A stretch of DNA of 64,000 bases, taken from contig NZ_JABBKX010000008.1 of NCBI RefSeq assembly GCF_012927745.1, positions 124,001-188,000 of the forward strand, given 5' to 3'. Below the pieces are notes generated by a model. It searched no databases. It was not told the DNA's origin and worked only from the letters and a program-made list of their open reading frames with translations. The DNA comes from Neoroseomonas marina. GTDB lineage: Bacteria; Pseudomonadota; Alphaproteobacteria; Acetobacterales; Acetobacteraceae. The position numbers and the translations under genes are program-made. Shown piece after piece: positions 14,906-23,688 of this stretch (the stretch's first letter is position 1; every line of letters begins with the position of its first letter).

Positions 14906-16213
14906 ATGGCTCGCCATCTCAAGAAGGGCCGCGACGCGGAAGCCCGCGCCGAAGACGACGCGAAGGTCCGCGCGACGGTCGAGGGAATCCTCGCCGACAT
15001 CGCGGCGCGCGGCGATGCTGCGGTGCGGGAGATGTCGATCCGGTTCGACAAATGGGACCGCACGGATTTCCGCCTGACCGATGCCGAGATCAAGGACTGC
15101 CTGTCGCAGCTCTCGGCGCGCGACCTGGACGACATCCGTTTCGCGCAGGAGCAGGTGCGCAACTTCGCCCAGCACCAGAAGGATGCGCTGCGCGACATCG
15201 AGGTCGAGACGCTGCCGGGCGTGGTGCTCGGCCACAGGAACATCCCGGTGAACTCGGTCGGCTGCTACGTGCCGGGTGGCAAGTATCCGCTGCTGGCGTC
15301 CGCGCACATGTCGGTGGTCACGGCGAAGGTCGCGGGCTGCAAGCGGATCGTGACCTGCGCGCCGCCCTTCGAGGGCAAGCCCGCGCCGGCGATCGTCGCC
15401 GCGCAGCACCTGGCCGGCGCGGACGTGATCTATTGCCTCGGCGGCATCCAGGCAGTGGGCGCGATGGCGCTCGGCACGCAGACCATCGATCCGGTCGACA
15501 TGCTGGTCGGCCCCGGCAATGCCTTCGTGGCGGAGGCCAAGCGGCAGTTGTTCGGCCGCGTGGGCATCGACCTGTTCGCCGGTCCGACCGAGACGCTGGT
15601 GATCGCCGACGAGACGGTGGATGGCGAGCTCTGCGCCACGGACCTGCTCGGCCAGGCCGAGCACGGCCCGAACTCGCCCGCGATCCTGCTGACCAATTCC
15701 GAGAAGCTGGCGCGGGAGACGATGGCCGAGGTCGAGCGCCTGCTGACCATCCTGCCGACCGCCGGCATCGCCCGGAAGGCCTGGGAGGACTACGGCGAGG
15801 TCATCGTCTGCGACAGCGAGGAGGAGATGGTGCGCGAGGCCGACCGCATCGCCTCGGAGCACGTGCAGGTCATGACGCGCGACCCGGACTACTTCCTCGC
15901 GAACATGACCAATTACGGCGCGCTGTTCCTCGGGCCGCGCACCAATGTCTCCTACGGCGACAAGGTGATCGGCACCAACCACACCCTGCCGACGAAGAAG
16001 GCCGCGCGCTACACGGGCGGGCTCTGGGTCGGGAAGTTCCTCAAGACCGTCACCTACCAGCGCGTCCTGACGGACGAGGCGGCGACGATGATCGGCGAAT
16101 ACTGCTCGCGCCTCTGCATGCTCGAGGGCTTCGCGGGCCATGCGGAGCAGGCGAATATCCGCGTCCGGCGCTATGGCGGGCGCAACATCCCCTACGCGAC
16201 CGCGGCGGATTGA
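14906..16213 (+). CDS. Histidinol-dehydrogenase family enzyme, probably HpsN-like sulfopropanediol 3-dehydrogenase
   Basis: This 435-residue NAD-dependent dehydrogenase has the HisD fold signatures: [54 protein letters not shown] and the zinc-ligand motif [14 protein letters not shown]. The N-terminus ([20 protein letters not shown]), the phrase [16 protein letters not shown] and the C-terminal [20 protein letters not shown] look more like HpsN, which oxidises 2,3-dihydroxypropane-1-sulfonate to sulfolactate, than like true histidinol dehydrogenase. No his genes are near. An SDR gene 3 bases downstream fits a polyol or sulfonate oxidation pathway. The substrate is an inference. Confidence 0.8.
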   Translation: MARHLKKGRDAEARAEDDAKVRATVEGILADIAARGDAAVREMSIRFDKWDRTDFRLTDAEIKDCLSQLSARDLDDIRFAQEQVRNFAQHQKDALRDIEVETLPGVVLGHRNIPVNSVGCYVPGGKYPLLASAHMSVVTAKVAGCKRIVTCAPPFEGKPAPAIVAAQHLAGADVIYCLGGIQAVGAMALGTQTIDPVDMLVGPGNAFVAEAKRQLFGRVGIDLFAGPTETLVIADETVDGELCATDLLGQAEHGPNSPAILLTNSEKLARETMAEVERLLTILPTAGIARKAWEDYGEVIVCDSEEEMVREADRIASEHVQVMTRDPDYFLANMTNYGALFLGPRTNVSYGDKVIGTNHTLPTKKAARYTGGLWVGKFLKTVTYQRVLTDEAATMIGEYCSRLCMLEGFAGHAEQANIRVRRYGGRNIPYATAAD

Positions 16214-16216
16214 GCG

Positions 16217-16981
16217 ATGGACCTGCCGAGGACGCCGTCCTTCCGCCTGGACGGCAAGCGGGCGCTGGTCTCGGGCGCGGGGCGCGGCATCGGGCTCGCC
16301 GCGGCCGCGGCGCTGGCGGATGCGGGGGCGCATGTGACGCTGCTCTCCCGCACCGCGCGCGAGATCGAGGCGGCTGCCGAGGCGATCCGCGCCCGCGGCG
16401 GCGCGGCTGACACGCTGGTGCTCGACGTACTGGATGCGGAGGCCGCCGCGCGCGCCATCGCCGCCACCGACCCCTTCGAGGTTCTGGTGAACAACGCCGG
16501 CACCAACCGGCCGAAGCCCTTCGCCGACGTCACGCATGACGATTTCGACGCAGTGATGGACCTCAACGTCCGTGCGGCGTTCTTCCTCGGCCAGGCGGTC
16601 GCGAAGCGGCTGCTGGCGGCGGGGCGCGGCGGGTCGATCATCAACGTCTCGTCCCAGATGGGCCATGTCGGTGCGGCGAACCGCACCATCTACTGCGCCT
16701 CGAAATGGGCGATCGAGGGGCTGACCAAGGCGATGGCGGTGGAGCTCGCACCGCAGGGCATCCGCGTGAACACCCTCGGACCGACCTTCATCGAAACGCC
16801 GCTGACCAGGCCCTTCTTCGAGGACGCCGCCTTCAAGGCGAGCGTGCTGACCAAGATCAAGCTCGGCCGCATCGGCCAGGTCGAGGACCTGATGGGCGCG
16901 ATCCTGTTCCTCGCCTCCGACGCCTCGGCGCTGATGACGGGTGCCGCGCTGGTGGTGGACGGGGGCTGGACGGCGGACTGA
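16217..16981 (+). CDS. SDR family oxidoreductase
   Basis: This 254-residue classical short-chain dehydrogenase has the cofactor motif ALVSGAGRGIGLAAAAAL near residue 17, the NNAG motif (VLVNNAGTNRP), the catalytic Ser in INVSSQMGHVG, YCASK (catalytic Tyr and Lys) and the C-terminal SALMTGAALVVDGGWTAD. The residue at the end of strand 2 (SRTA) favours NADP, but this is uncertain. It lies 3 bases after the HisD-family gene and is surely co-transcribed with it. If the partner is HpsN-like, this enzyme could act as the dehydrogenase that epimerises or oxidises C2 of the diol (HpsO/HpsP role). Confidence 0.9.
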   Translation: MDLPRTPSFRLDGKRALVSGAGRGIGLAAAAALADAGAHVTLLSRTAREIEAAAEAIRARGGAADTLVLDVLDAEAAARAIAATDPFEVLVNNAGTNRPKPFADVTHDDFDAVMDLNVRAAFFLGQAVAKRLLAAGRGGSIINVSSQMGHVGAANRTIYCASKWAIEGLTKAMAVELAPQGIRVNTLGPTFIETPLTRPFFEDAAFKASVLTKIKLGRIGQVEDLMGAILFLASDASALMTGAALVVDGGWTAD

Positions 16982-16983
16982 AT

Positions 16984-17049
16984 CGCCAGGCCGGCCTCGA
17001 CGAAGGTCTGAACGTTCGGGATGGCGGACGAACGCTCCGATGTCGCGAG
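16984..17049 (-). pseudogene. Possible remnant of a Bug/TctC receptor gene
   Basis: Read on the minus strand, these 22 codons give LATSERSSAIPNVQTFVEAG plus two residues. This closely resembles the conserved Bug-receptor segment (LAVT..R.P.LPDVPT.AEAG) seen intact in four other genes of this window. No other part of a Bug protein can be found on either side, and the segment begins 3 bases after the SDR stop. It looks like a scar of a deleted gene. A chance match is possible, given its shortness. Confidence 0.4.
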
Positions 17050-17130
17050 CCTCGACCACGCGGTCGCGGCCATCGACAAGGGGCCGCTCTTGCCGGAGCC
17101 GATCGCGACGATCGCCGCGATCCAGGCCGG

Positions 17131-17910
17131 CTAGAGGTTCCGCCGCTCCGCCCGCAGCGTCGGCAGGCCGATTCCGGTCGCGTCGAAGCCGCCATCGACC
17201 GCGATGACCTGGCCGGTGAGGTAGGAGGCGCGGTCGGAGCAGAGGAAGAAGATCGCCTCGGCGAGCTCCGTCTCGAGCCCATAGCGGTTGAGCGGGATGG
17301 TGTCGTGATAGTCGCGGCGAATCTCGGGCGTATGCACCGCCTTCGCCATCGCCGTGTCGACCGGGCCCGGCGCCACCGCATTCACGCGAATGCCGAGCGC
17401 GGCGAGTTCCACCGCCTGCTGCTTCGTCAGATGCGCGAGCCCCGCCTTGGACGTTCCGTAGGCGACGCGCAGCGTGGAGGCGCGCAGGCCGGAGATGGAC
17501 GTGATGTTCACCACAGCCCCGCCGCCGGTCTCGGCCATGATCGGCGCCGCCGCCTGGGTCGCGAGGAAGGGCCCCGTCAGGTTCACCGCCAGCACGCGCG
17601 CCCATTCCTCGGGCGTGGTGTCCAGGATCGGCTTGAACACGGCGGTGCCGGCGTTGTTCACCAATGCATCGAGCCTGCCGAAATGCGCCGCCGCGCGCCG
17701 TACCGCGGCCTGCACGCCGGCCACGTCGGCGACGTCGCAATGCAGCGCCAGCGTCTCCTCCGGCCGCGCCAGTTCCGCCATGGCGTGGCCGAGCAGCTCG
17801 CCGTCGATGTCGAGCAGCGCGACACGCCAGCCTTCGGCCAGGAAGCGCCGCGTGGCGGCGAGGCCGATGCCGCGGCCGGATCCGGTGACGAGCGCGACCT
17901 TGCCGCTCAT
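17131..17910 (-). CDS. SDR family oxidoreductase (second)
   Basis: This 259-residue short-chain dehydrogenase has the motifs ALVTGSGRGIGLAATRRFL, aspartate-ended strand 2 (ALLDIDGE, suggesting NAD), LVNNAGTAVF, Ser in NITSISGLRAS, YGTSK and LTGQVIAVDGGFDATGI. The start MSGKVALVTG follows GGAGGA at good spacing; a frame starting 30 bases upstream adds nothing family-like. It faces the SDR at 16217 tail to tail and is divergent from the isocitrate-lyase-superfamily gene. The substrate is unknown; the sequence is of the general 3-oxoacyl reductase or polyol dehydrogenase type. Confidence 0.9.
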   Translation of the reverse strand: MSGKVALVTGSGRGIGLAATRRFLAEGWRVALLDIDGELLGHAMAELARPEETLALHCDVADVAGVQAAVRRAAAHFGRLDALVNNAGTAVFKPILDTTPEEWARVLAVNLTGPFLATQAAAPIMAETGGGAVVNITSISGLRASTLRVAYGTSKAGLAHLTKQQAVELAALGIRVNAVAPGPVDTAMAKAVHTPEIRRDYHDTIPLNRYGLETELAEAIFFLCSDRASYLTGQVIAVDGGFDATGIGLPTLRAERRNL

Positions 17911-18037
17911 GGCGTGAGTCCTCCGTGTCTTGTCGCGCATGCTTCCATGGTGCTGCCGACCTGCCCAGCCCTGGGGGTTCGCGCGGGGCCCGTGTCATGC
18001 TCGGATGCGGTCGCGAACCGAACTGAGGAAACGCCCG

Positions 18038-18901
18038 ATGACCGCCCCCGACCGCATGCGCGCCCTGCTGGCGCGGCCCGACTTCGTCGCCATGCCCGCC
18101 GTCTGGGACGGGCTGACGGCCAGGATGACGGCCGCCGCCGGCTTCCAGACCGCCTTCCTCTCGGGGTCCTGCGTGGCGGCGAGCCGGCTCGGCGGGCCGG
18201 ACCTCGATCTCGTGACCTTCGCGGAGATGTTCGACAGCTTCAACATGGTGCATGGCGCCGCGCCGGACCTGCTGGTGCTGGCCGATGGCGACCATGGCTA
18301 CGGCAATCCGATGAACGTGCAGCGCACCGTCCGCGCCTATGGCCGTGCCGGCGCCGCAGCGATCCTCATCGAGGACAAGATCACCCCGCGCGCCCTGACC
18401 GCCGCCGGCAAGCCCTGCCTGCCGCGGGAGGAAGCGCGCATGAAGGTCCGCGCCGCGGTCGAGGCGGCGAAGGAATCCGGCATCCTCGTGCTCGCACGGA
18501 CCGATTGCCGCCCGACCGCCGGCATCGACGAGGCCGTGGCCCGCATCGAGATGTTCGTCGAGGAAGGGGCGGACATCCTCTTCCTCGACAGCCCCGCCGA
18601 TGACGAGGAGATCCGCCGGGCCGTCGCCGCGGCCAAGGGGCGGCCGTCCTTCGCGGTGCTCTCGCCCGGCGCGCCGCGGGCCACGCCGGACCGCAAGCGT
18701 GCGGCGGAACTGGGCTTCAAGATCGGTACCTATCCGACCGGATTGCTCTCCCCGGTCGCGGCGGGCATCAAGGCGGGCCTCGCGGCGCTGAACGCCGGTG
18801 AGGCGGAAGCGTCCATGGCCCTTCCGCCGCCGGAACTGCGCACGCTGCTGGGCTACGGGGACTACGACGCGCAGGCGAAGCGCTTCATCCCGAAGGGTTG
18901 A
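18038..18901 (+). CDS. Isocitrate lyase/PEP mutase superfamily protein
   Basis: This 287-residue TIM-barrel enzyme opens RMRALLARPDFVAMPAVWDG and has GFQTAFLSGSCVAASRLGGP, LLVLADGDHGYGNPMNVQRT (metal-site acids), AAILIEDKITPR and ILVLARTDCRP, which are the standard landmarks of the oxaloacetate decarboxylase, methylisocitrate lyase and PEP mutase group. The KKCGH-type catalytic loop of true (methyl)isocitrate lyases is absent; the same place reads GKPCLPRE. Oxaloacetate decarboxylase or a C-C lyase of a short dicarboxylate is therefore more likely. The start MTAPDRMRALL has GAGGAA upstream. A strong terminator follows, so it is monocistronic. Confidence 0.85.
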   Translation: MTAPDRMRALLARPDFVAMPAVWDGLTARMTAAAGFQTAFLSGSCVAASRLGGPDLDLVTFAEMFDSFNMVHGAAPDLLVLADGDHGYGNPMNVQRTVRAYGRAGAAAILIEDKITPRALTAAGKPCLPREEARMKVRAAVEAAKESGILVLARTDCRPTAGIDEAVARIEMFVEEGADILFLDSPADDEEIRRAVAAAKGRPSFAVLSPGAPRATPDRKRAAELGFKIGTYPTGLLSPVAAGIKAGLAALNAGEAEASMALPPPELRTLLGYGDYDAQAKRFIPKG

Positions 18902-18908
18902 CCGATCG

Positions 18909-18938
18909 AGGCCGGCGAGAGTCTCGCCGGCCTTTTCT
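18909..18938 (+). terminator. Intrinsic terminator
   Basis: AGGCCGGCGA (18909-18918) pairs with TCGCCGGCCT (18924-18933) in a tight hairpin followed by TTTTCT. It begins 8 bases after the stop of the isocitrate-lyase-superfamily gene. Confidence 0.9.
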
Positions 18939-18994
18939 CGCATCTGCACAACCTGGTCTGGTATCAGGAAGGATCGACCGTCCGGAGATCAGCC

Positions 18995-21454
18995 CTGAAC
19001 ACCTCCGCCGCTGCCGCCATCCCCGCCACCGCCGAGGTCTCGGCGCTGCGCGACCTGATCCTGCGCAAGCTGACCTATACCCTCGGCAAGACGGCCTCGG
19101 AGGCGCACGACCGCGACTGGTTCATGGCGACCGCGCTGGCCGTGCGCGACCATGTGGTCGACCGCTTCCTGGCGCAGATGCGCGACCGCCCGGCCGCTTC
19201 GGGCAAGACGGTCTATTACCTGTCGCTGGAATTCCTCATCGGGCGCTTGCTGCGCGAGAACATCTCCAACCTCGGCCTCACCGAGGACCTGCGCGCCGCA
19301 CTCGCCGAGCTGGGGGTCACGCTGGACCAGGCGCGGCTCGCGGAACCCGACGCGGCGCTCGGCAACGGTGGCCTTGGCCGGCTCGCGGCCTGCTTCCTCG
19401 AGAGCATGTCGAGCCTCGGCATCCCGGCCTTCGGCTACGGCATCCGCTACGATCACGGCTTGTTCCGCCAGATCATCCGCGACGGCTGGCAGCAGGAGTA
19501 CCCCGAGGACTGGCTCACCTTCGGCAACCCCTGGGAATTCGCCCGACCCGAGATCCGCCACCGCATCGGCTTCGGCGGCGAGGTCGCGACCGAGAACGGC
19601 CATGAGGGCGAACCCCGCCATCACTGGCATCCCGGCGAGACGGTCGACGCCGTCGCCTACGACACGCCGGTGGTCGGCTGGCGCGGGAAACAGGTGAACC
19701 ATCTGCGCCTGTGGCGTGCCCGCGCGCCGGACCCGATGCGGCTCGATGCCTTCAACCGCGGCGACCACCTCGGCGCGCTGGCCGGGCAGGTGCGCGCGGA
19801 GGCGATCTCCAAGGTCCTCTATCCCTCGGACGACAGCCCGGCGGGACAGGAACTCAGGCTGCGCCAGGAATACTTCTTCACCTCGGCCGCGCTGCAGGAC
19901 CTGCTGCGACGGCATCTGCGCGCGGAAGCGACGGTGGCGAACCTCGCGGATCACGTCGCGATCCAGCTGAACGACACGCATCCCGCGATCGCCGTCGCGG
20001 AACTGATGCGCCTGCTGGTCGACGAGCACGAGCTGCCCTGGGAGGAGGCCTGGCGCATCACCTGCGCTGCCACCTCCTACACCAACCACACCTTGCTGCC
20101 CGAAGCGCTCGAGACCTGGCCGGTGCCGCTGATGGAGCGGCTGCTGCCGCGCCACATGCAGATCATCTACCGCATCAACGCCGAGCACCTCGACGCCGTG
20201 CGCGCGGGCCATCCGGGCGACGACCGGCTGCTCGCCTCGGTCTCGCTGATCGGGGAGGATCACGGGCGGCGCGTGCGCATGGGGCAGCTCGCCTTCGTGG
20301 GCTCGCACAAGGTCAACGGCGTCTCGGCCCTGCACACCGGCCTGATGCGTCAGACGGTGTTCCGCGACCTGAACGGCCTGTTTCCCGGCCGGATCGTGAA
20401 CAAGACCAACGGCATTTCCTTCCGCCGTTGGATGATGCAGTGCAATCCGGGGCTGACGGCGCTGCTGGTCGACGTGATCGGGCCGCGCGTGCTGGATCAG
20501 CCCGGGGCACTGGTCGAACTCCGCGCGCTCGCCGACGACGCTGCCTTCCAGGGGCGGTTCGCCGCGGTGAAGCGGGCGAACAAGGAAGCGCTCGCGCTGC
20601 GCATCCGCGAACAGATCGGCGTCAAGGTCGATCCCGGCGCGCTGTTCGACGTGCAGATCAAGCGCATCCACGAATACAAGCGGCAGCTGCTGAACGTGCT
20701 GCAGACGGTCGCACTCTACGAGGCGATGCGGGCCGAGCCGATGCGCGACTGGACGCCGGTGGTGAAGGTGTTCTCCGGCAAGGCGGCGCCGGGCTATCAT
20801 CGCGCCAAGCTGATCATCAAGCTCGCCTGCGACGTCGCACGGGTGGTCAACCGCGATCCGTCGGTGCGCGGGCTGCTGAAGGTCGCCTTCCTGCCGAACT
20901 ACAACGTCTCCGCCGCGGAGGTGATCGTGCCGGCGGCCGATCTGTCGGAGCAGATCTCCACCGCGGGGATGGAGGCGTCCGGCACCGGCAACATGAAGCT
21001 GGCGCTGAACGGCGCGCTGACCATCGGCACGCTGGACGGCGCGACAGTCGAGATGGCCGAGCATATCGGACGCGAGCATCTGTTTCTCTTCGGTCTCTCG
21101 GCCGCCGAAGTGGCCGAGAAGCGCGCCAATGGCTGGCGCGGCGGGACGGCGATCGCGGCCTCGGACTGCCTTGGGGAAGTCCTGGACGCGATCGGCGGCG
21201 GGGTCTTCTCGCCGGACGACCACGGCCGCTACCGCCCGCTGGTGGACAGCCTGACGGCCGAGGACTGGTTCATGGTGGCCGCCGATTTCGACTCCTACCT
21301 CGCGGCGCAGACGCGCGCGGCGCAGCTCTATCGCGATCCGCAGGCCTGGCGGCGGGAGGCGGTGCTGAACACGGCGGGAATGGGCTGGTTCTCCTCGGAC
21401 CGTTCCATCGCGGAATACGCGTCCGACATCTGGGGCGTTCCTGTCGCGCCATGA
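18995..21454 (+). CDS. glgP: Glycogen phosphorylase
   Basis: This enzyme of 819 residues is a PLP-dependent alpha-glucan phosphorylase releasing glucose 1-phosphate. Landmarks are VYYLSLEFLIGRLL, GNGGLGRLAACFLESMS, the KRIHEYKRQLLN segment and the PLP lysine K668 in GTGNMKLALNGALTIGTLDG. No ATG, GTG or TTG precedes the conserved N-terminus (SALRDLILRKLTYTLGKT). The first ATG in frame (19124) would cut 43 residues into it. The CTG at 18995 has GGAG exactly 7 bases upstream and gives the normal family length, so I take it as the start. It heads the glycogen operon and overlaps glgB by 4 bases. Confidence 0.93.
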   Translation: MNTSAAAAIPATAEVSALRDLILRKLTYTLGKTASEAHDRDWFMATALAVRDHVVDRFLAQMRDRPAASGKTVYYLSLEFLIGRLLRENISNLGLTEDLRAALAELGVTLDQARLAEPDAALGNGGLGRLAACFLESMSSLGIPAFGYGIRYDHGLFRQIIRDGWQQEYPEDWLTFGNPWEFARPEIRHRIGFGGEVATENGHEGEPRHHWHPGETVDAVAYDTPVVGWRGKQVNHLRLWRARAPDPMRLDAFNRGDHLGALAGQVRAEAISKVLYPSDDSPAGQELRLRQEYFFTSAALQDLLRRHLRAEATVANLADHVAIQLNDTHPAIAVAELMRLLVDEHELPWEEAWRITCAATSYTNHTLLPEALETWPVPLMERLLPRHMQIIYRINAEHLDAVRAGHPGDDRLLASVSLIGEDHGRRVRMGQLAFVGSHKVNGVSALHTGLMRQTVFRDLNGLFPGRIVNKTNGISFRRWMMQCNPGLTALLVDVIGPRVLDQPGALVELRALADDAAFQGRFAAVKRANKEALALRIREQIGVKVDPGALFDVQIKRIHEYKRQLLNVLQTVALYEAMRAEPMRDWTPVVKVFSGKAAPGYHRAKLIIKLACDVARVVNRDPSVRGLLKVAFLPNYNVSAAEVIVPAADLSEQISTAGMEASGTGNMKLALNGALTIGTLDGATVEMAEHIGREHLFLFGLSAAEVAEKRANGWRGGTAIAASDCLGEVLDAIGGGVFSPDDHGRYRPLVDSLTAEDWFMVAADFDSYLAAQTRAAQLYRDPQAWRREAVLNTAGMGWFSSDRSIAEYASDIWGVPVAP

Positions 21455-23658
21455 CCCACTGGCACGCGGAGGAGGAAGCCGTCGCCGCGATCCTCGCCGC
21501 GCGCCATGAGGATCCCTTCGCGCTGCTCGGGCCGCATGAGGTGGCCGGCGGCGTCGTCATCCGTGCCTTCGTTCCGGGAGCCGACACGCTCGCCGCAATG
21601 GTGGGCGACGAATCCTGGCCGTTCGAGCGCCGCTCCGAGGCCGGTTTCTTCGAAGCGTTTCATCCGGGCGCCGCGCGGCCGCGCGGCTATCGGCTGCGGG
21701 CGACGCGCGGCGACGATGCCTGGACCTTCCTCGACCCCTACGCCTTCGGCCCCACGCTCGGGCCGCTGGACGACCACCTCCTGGTCGAGGGCACCCATGC
21801 GCGACTCTTCGCCCGGCTCGGCGCGCACCCCTGCCTCCACGAAGGCGCGGCAGGCGTGCGCTTCGCCGTCTGGGCGCCGGGGGCCCGGCGCGTCTCGGTC
21901 GTCGGCGACTTCAACGCCTGGGACGGGCGACGCCACCCGATGCGCAAGCGTGTCGATTCCGGCTTGTGGGAGATCTTCCTCCCCGGCCTCGCGGAAGGCG
22001 CGTGCTACAAATACGAGATCCTCGGCCGCGACGGCGCGATCGTTCCGCTGAAGGCGGATCCTTTCGGCTTCGCGGCGGAGCTGCGTCCGGCGACTGCTTC
22101 GGTCGTCGCGCGCACCGACCGCCATGCCTGGGCCGACGCCGCCTGGATGGCGCGACGCGCGACGGGCGATGCGCGCCGCGCGCCAATGACGATCTACGAG
22201 GTCCATGCGGGGTCCTGGCGCCGCCATCCCGACGGCCGCTTCTACAGCTGGGACGAGCTCGCGGACGCGCTGATCCCCTATGTCGCCGATCTCGGCTTCA
22301 CCCATCTCGAGCTGATGCCGGTCAGCGAGCACCCGCTCGATGCCTCCTGGGGCTACCAGCCGATCGGCCTCTATGCCGTCACGGCGCGGCACGGGCCGCC
22401 CGAGGGCCTGGCGCGCCTGATCGACCGCGCCCATGCGGCGGGGATCGGCGTCATCCTCGACTGGGTTCCGGCGCATTTCCCGCTCGACGCGCCGGGTCTC
22501 GCGCGCTTCGACGGCGGGCCGCTTTATGAGCATCCGGACCCGCGGCGCGGCTTCCTGCCCGGCTGGGGCACGGCGGTCTTTGACTTCGGCCGCAAGGAAG
22601 TCGCGGCTTTCCTCGCGGCGAACGCCCTGTTCTGGCTGAACCGCTACCACGCCGACGGGCTGCGCGTGGATGCCGTGTCGTCGATGCTTTACCTCGACTA
22701 CGACCGCCCGGCGGATGGCTGGACACCGAATGAGGACGGCAGCAACGTCAACCGCGAGGCCGTCGCCTTCCTCCAGCACGTCAACGCCCTGATCGCGCAG
22801 GAGGCGCCGGGCGCGCTGACCTGCGCCGAGGAAGCCTCCGCCTGGCCCGGGATCACGGCGCCGCCGGGCGGCACCGGCCTCGGTTTCCGCTTCAAGTGGA
22901 ACATGGGCTGGATGAACGACACGCTGCGCTACGTGGCGCAGGATCCGATCCATCGCCGCTGGCACCACGGTCTCGTCACCTTCGGCCTGATGTATGCTTG
23001 GAACGAGGCCTTCATCCTGCCGCTCAGCCATGACGAGGTGGTGCACGGCAAGGGCACGCTGCTCGGCCGGCTGCCGGGCGACGACTGGCAGCGCTTCGCG
23101 ACGCTGCGCTGCTACTACGCCTTCATGTGGGGACATCCGGGCAAGAAGCTGCTGTTCATGGGGCAGGAGTTCGGCCCGTGGCGCGAATGGTCCGAGGAGC
23201 GTGAATGCGACTGGTGGCTGCTGCAGCACGCGCCGCATCGCGGCCTCCAGGACCTGGTGCGCCATCTTAACCGACTGCATCGCGACCACCCCGCGCTGCA
23301 TGCACGCGACTGTGAACCTGACGGTTTCCGCTGGATCGAGGCGGATGACGCGGCGAACTCCGTCTTCTCCTGGCTGCGCTTCGATGGCGCGGGAGGGCCG
23401 CCCGTCGCGGTTGTGAGCAACTTCACGCCGCTGCCGCGTCCGGGCTACCGGATCGGCCTGCCCGCCGCGGGCCGTTGGCGTGTCCTGCTGAACACCGATG
23501 CCGCAGCCTTGGGCGGCAGCGGCGCCGGGGCACTTGGCGACGTCACCGCCACGGCCGAGCCGATGCACGGCTTTCCTGCCTCGGCTGCCATCGACCTGCC
23601 GCCGCTCGGCGCTCTTTACCTCGAAGCGGTTTCCTGGACGGCGCCCGAGGATGCATGA
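21451..23658 (+). CDS. glgB: 1,4-alpha-glucan branching enzyme
   Basis: This 735-residue GH13 branching enzyme forms alpha-1,6 branches in glycogen. It has two N-terminal carbohydrate-binding/E-set domains (DPFALLGPHEVAGGVVIRAF; then VRFAVWAPGARRVSVVGDFN), the catalytic barrel (TIYEVHAGSW, ELMPVSEHPLDASWGYQPIG) with nucleophile D407 in GLRVDAVSSMLYLDY, the acid at E460/E461 in TCAEEASAWP and the third acid in LSHDEVVHGKGTL. An all-beta C-terminal domain follows. The length is normal for a GlgB with both N-terminal modules. The start ATG overlaps the glgP stop (ATGA), so the two are translationally coupled. Confidence 0.97.
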   Translation: MTHWHAEEEAVAAILAARHEDPFALLGPHEVAGGVVIRAFVPGADTLAAMVGDESWPFERRSEAGFFEAFHPGAARPRGYRLRATRGDDAWTFLDPYAFGPTLGPLDDHLLVEGTHARLFARLGAHPCLHEGAAGVRFAVWAPGARRVSVVGDFNAWDGRRHPMRKRVDSGLWEIFLPGLAEGACYKYEILGRDGAIVPLKADPFGFAAELRPATASVVARTDRHAWADAAWMARRATGDARRAPMTIYEVHAGSWRRHPDGRFYSWDELADALIPYVADLGFTHLELMPVSEHPLDASWGYQPIGLYAVTARHGPPEGLARLIDRAHAAGIGVILDWVPAHFPLDAPGLARFDGGPLYEHPDPRRGFLPGWGTAVFDFGRKEVAAFLAANALFWLNRYHADGLRVDAVSSMLYLDYDRPADGWTPNEDGSNVNREAVAFLQHVNALIAQEAPGALTCAEEASAWPGITAPPGGTGLGFRFKWNMGWMNDTLRYVAQDPIHRRWHHGLVTFGLMYAWNEAFILPLSHDEVVHGKGTLLGRLPGDDWQRFATLRCYYAFMWGHPGKKLLFMGQEFGPWREWSEERECDWWLLQHAPHRGLQDLVRHLNRLHRDHPALHARDCEPDGFRWIEADDAANSVFSWLRFDGAGGPPVAVVSNFTPLPRPGYRIGLPAAGRWRVLLNTDAAALGGSGAGALGDVTATAEPMHGFPASAAIDLPPLGALYLEAVSWTAPEDA

Positions 23659-23688
23659 TGCCGGCAACACACGAAGGGGGTTCGCGAG

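Noticed and set aside
17021..17134. 37-codon plus-strand frame between the two SDR genes
   Set aside because: It has no ribosome binding site and no family resemblance. It overlaps the putative Bug remnant on the other strand and the end of the second SDR gene.
14813..18949. Very long open frame (1378 codons) on the minus strand across the HisD, SDR and isocitrate-lyase genes
   Set aside because: It runs antisense or out of frame through conserved genes, has Arg/His/Gly-rich low-complexity composition and no recognisable domain. It arises from high GC at third positions.
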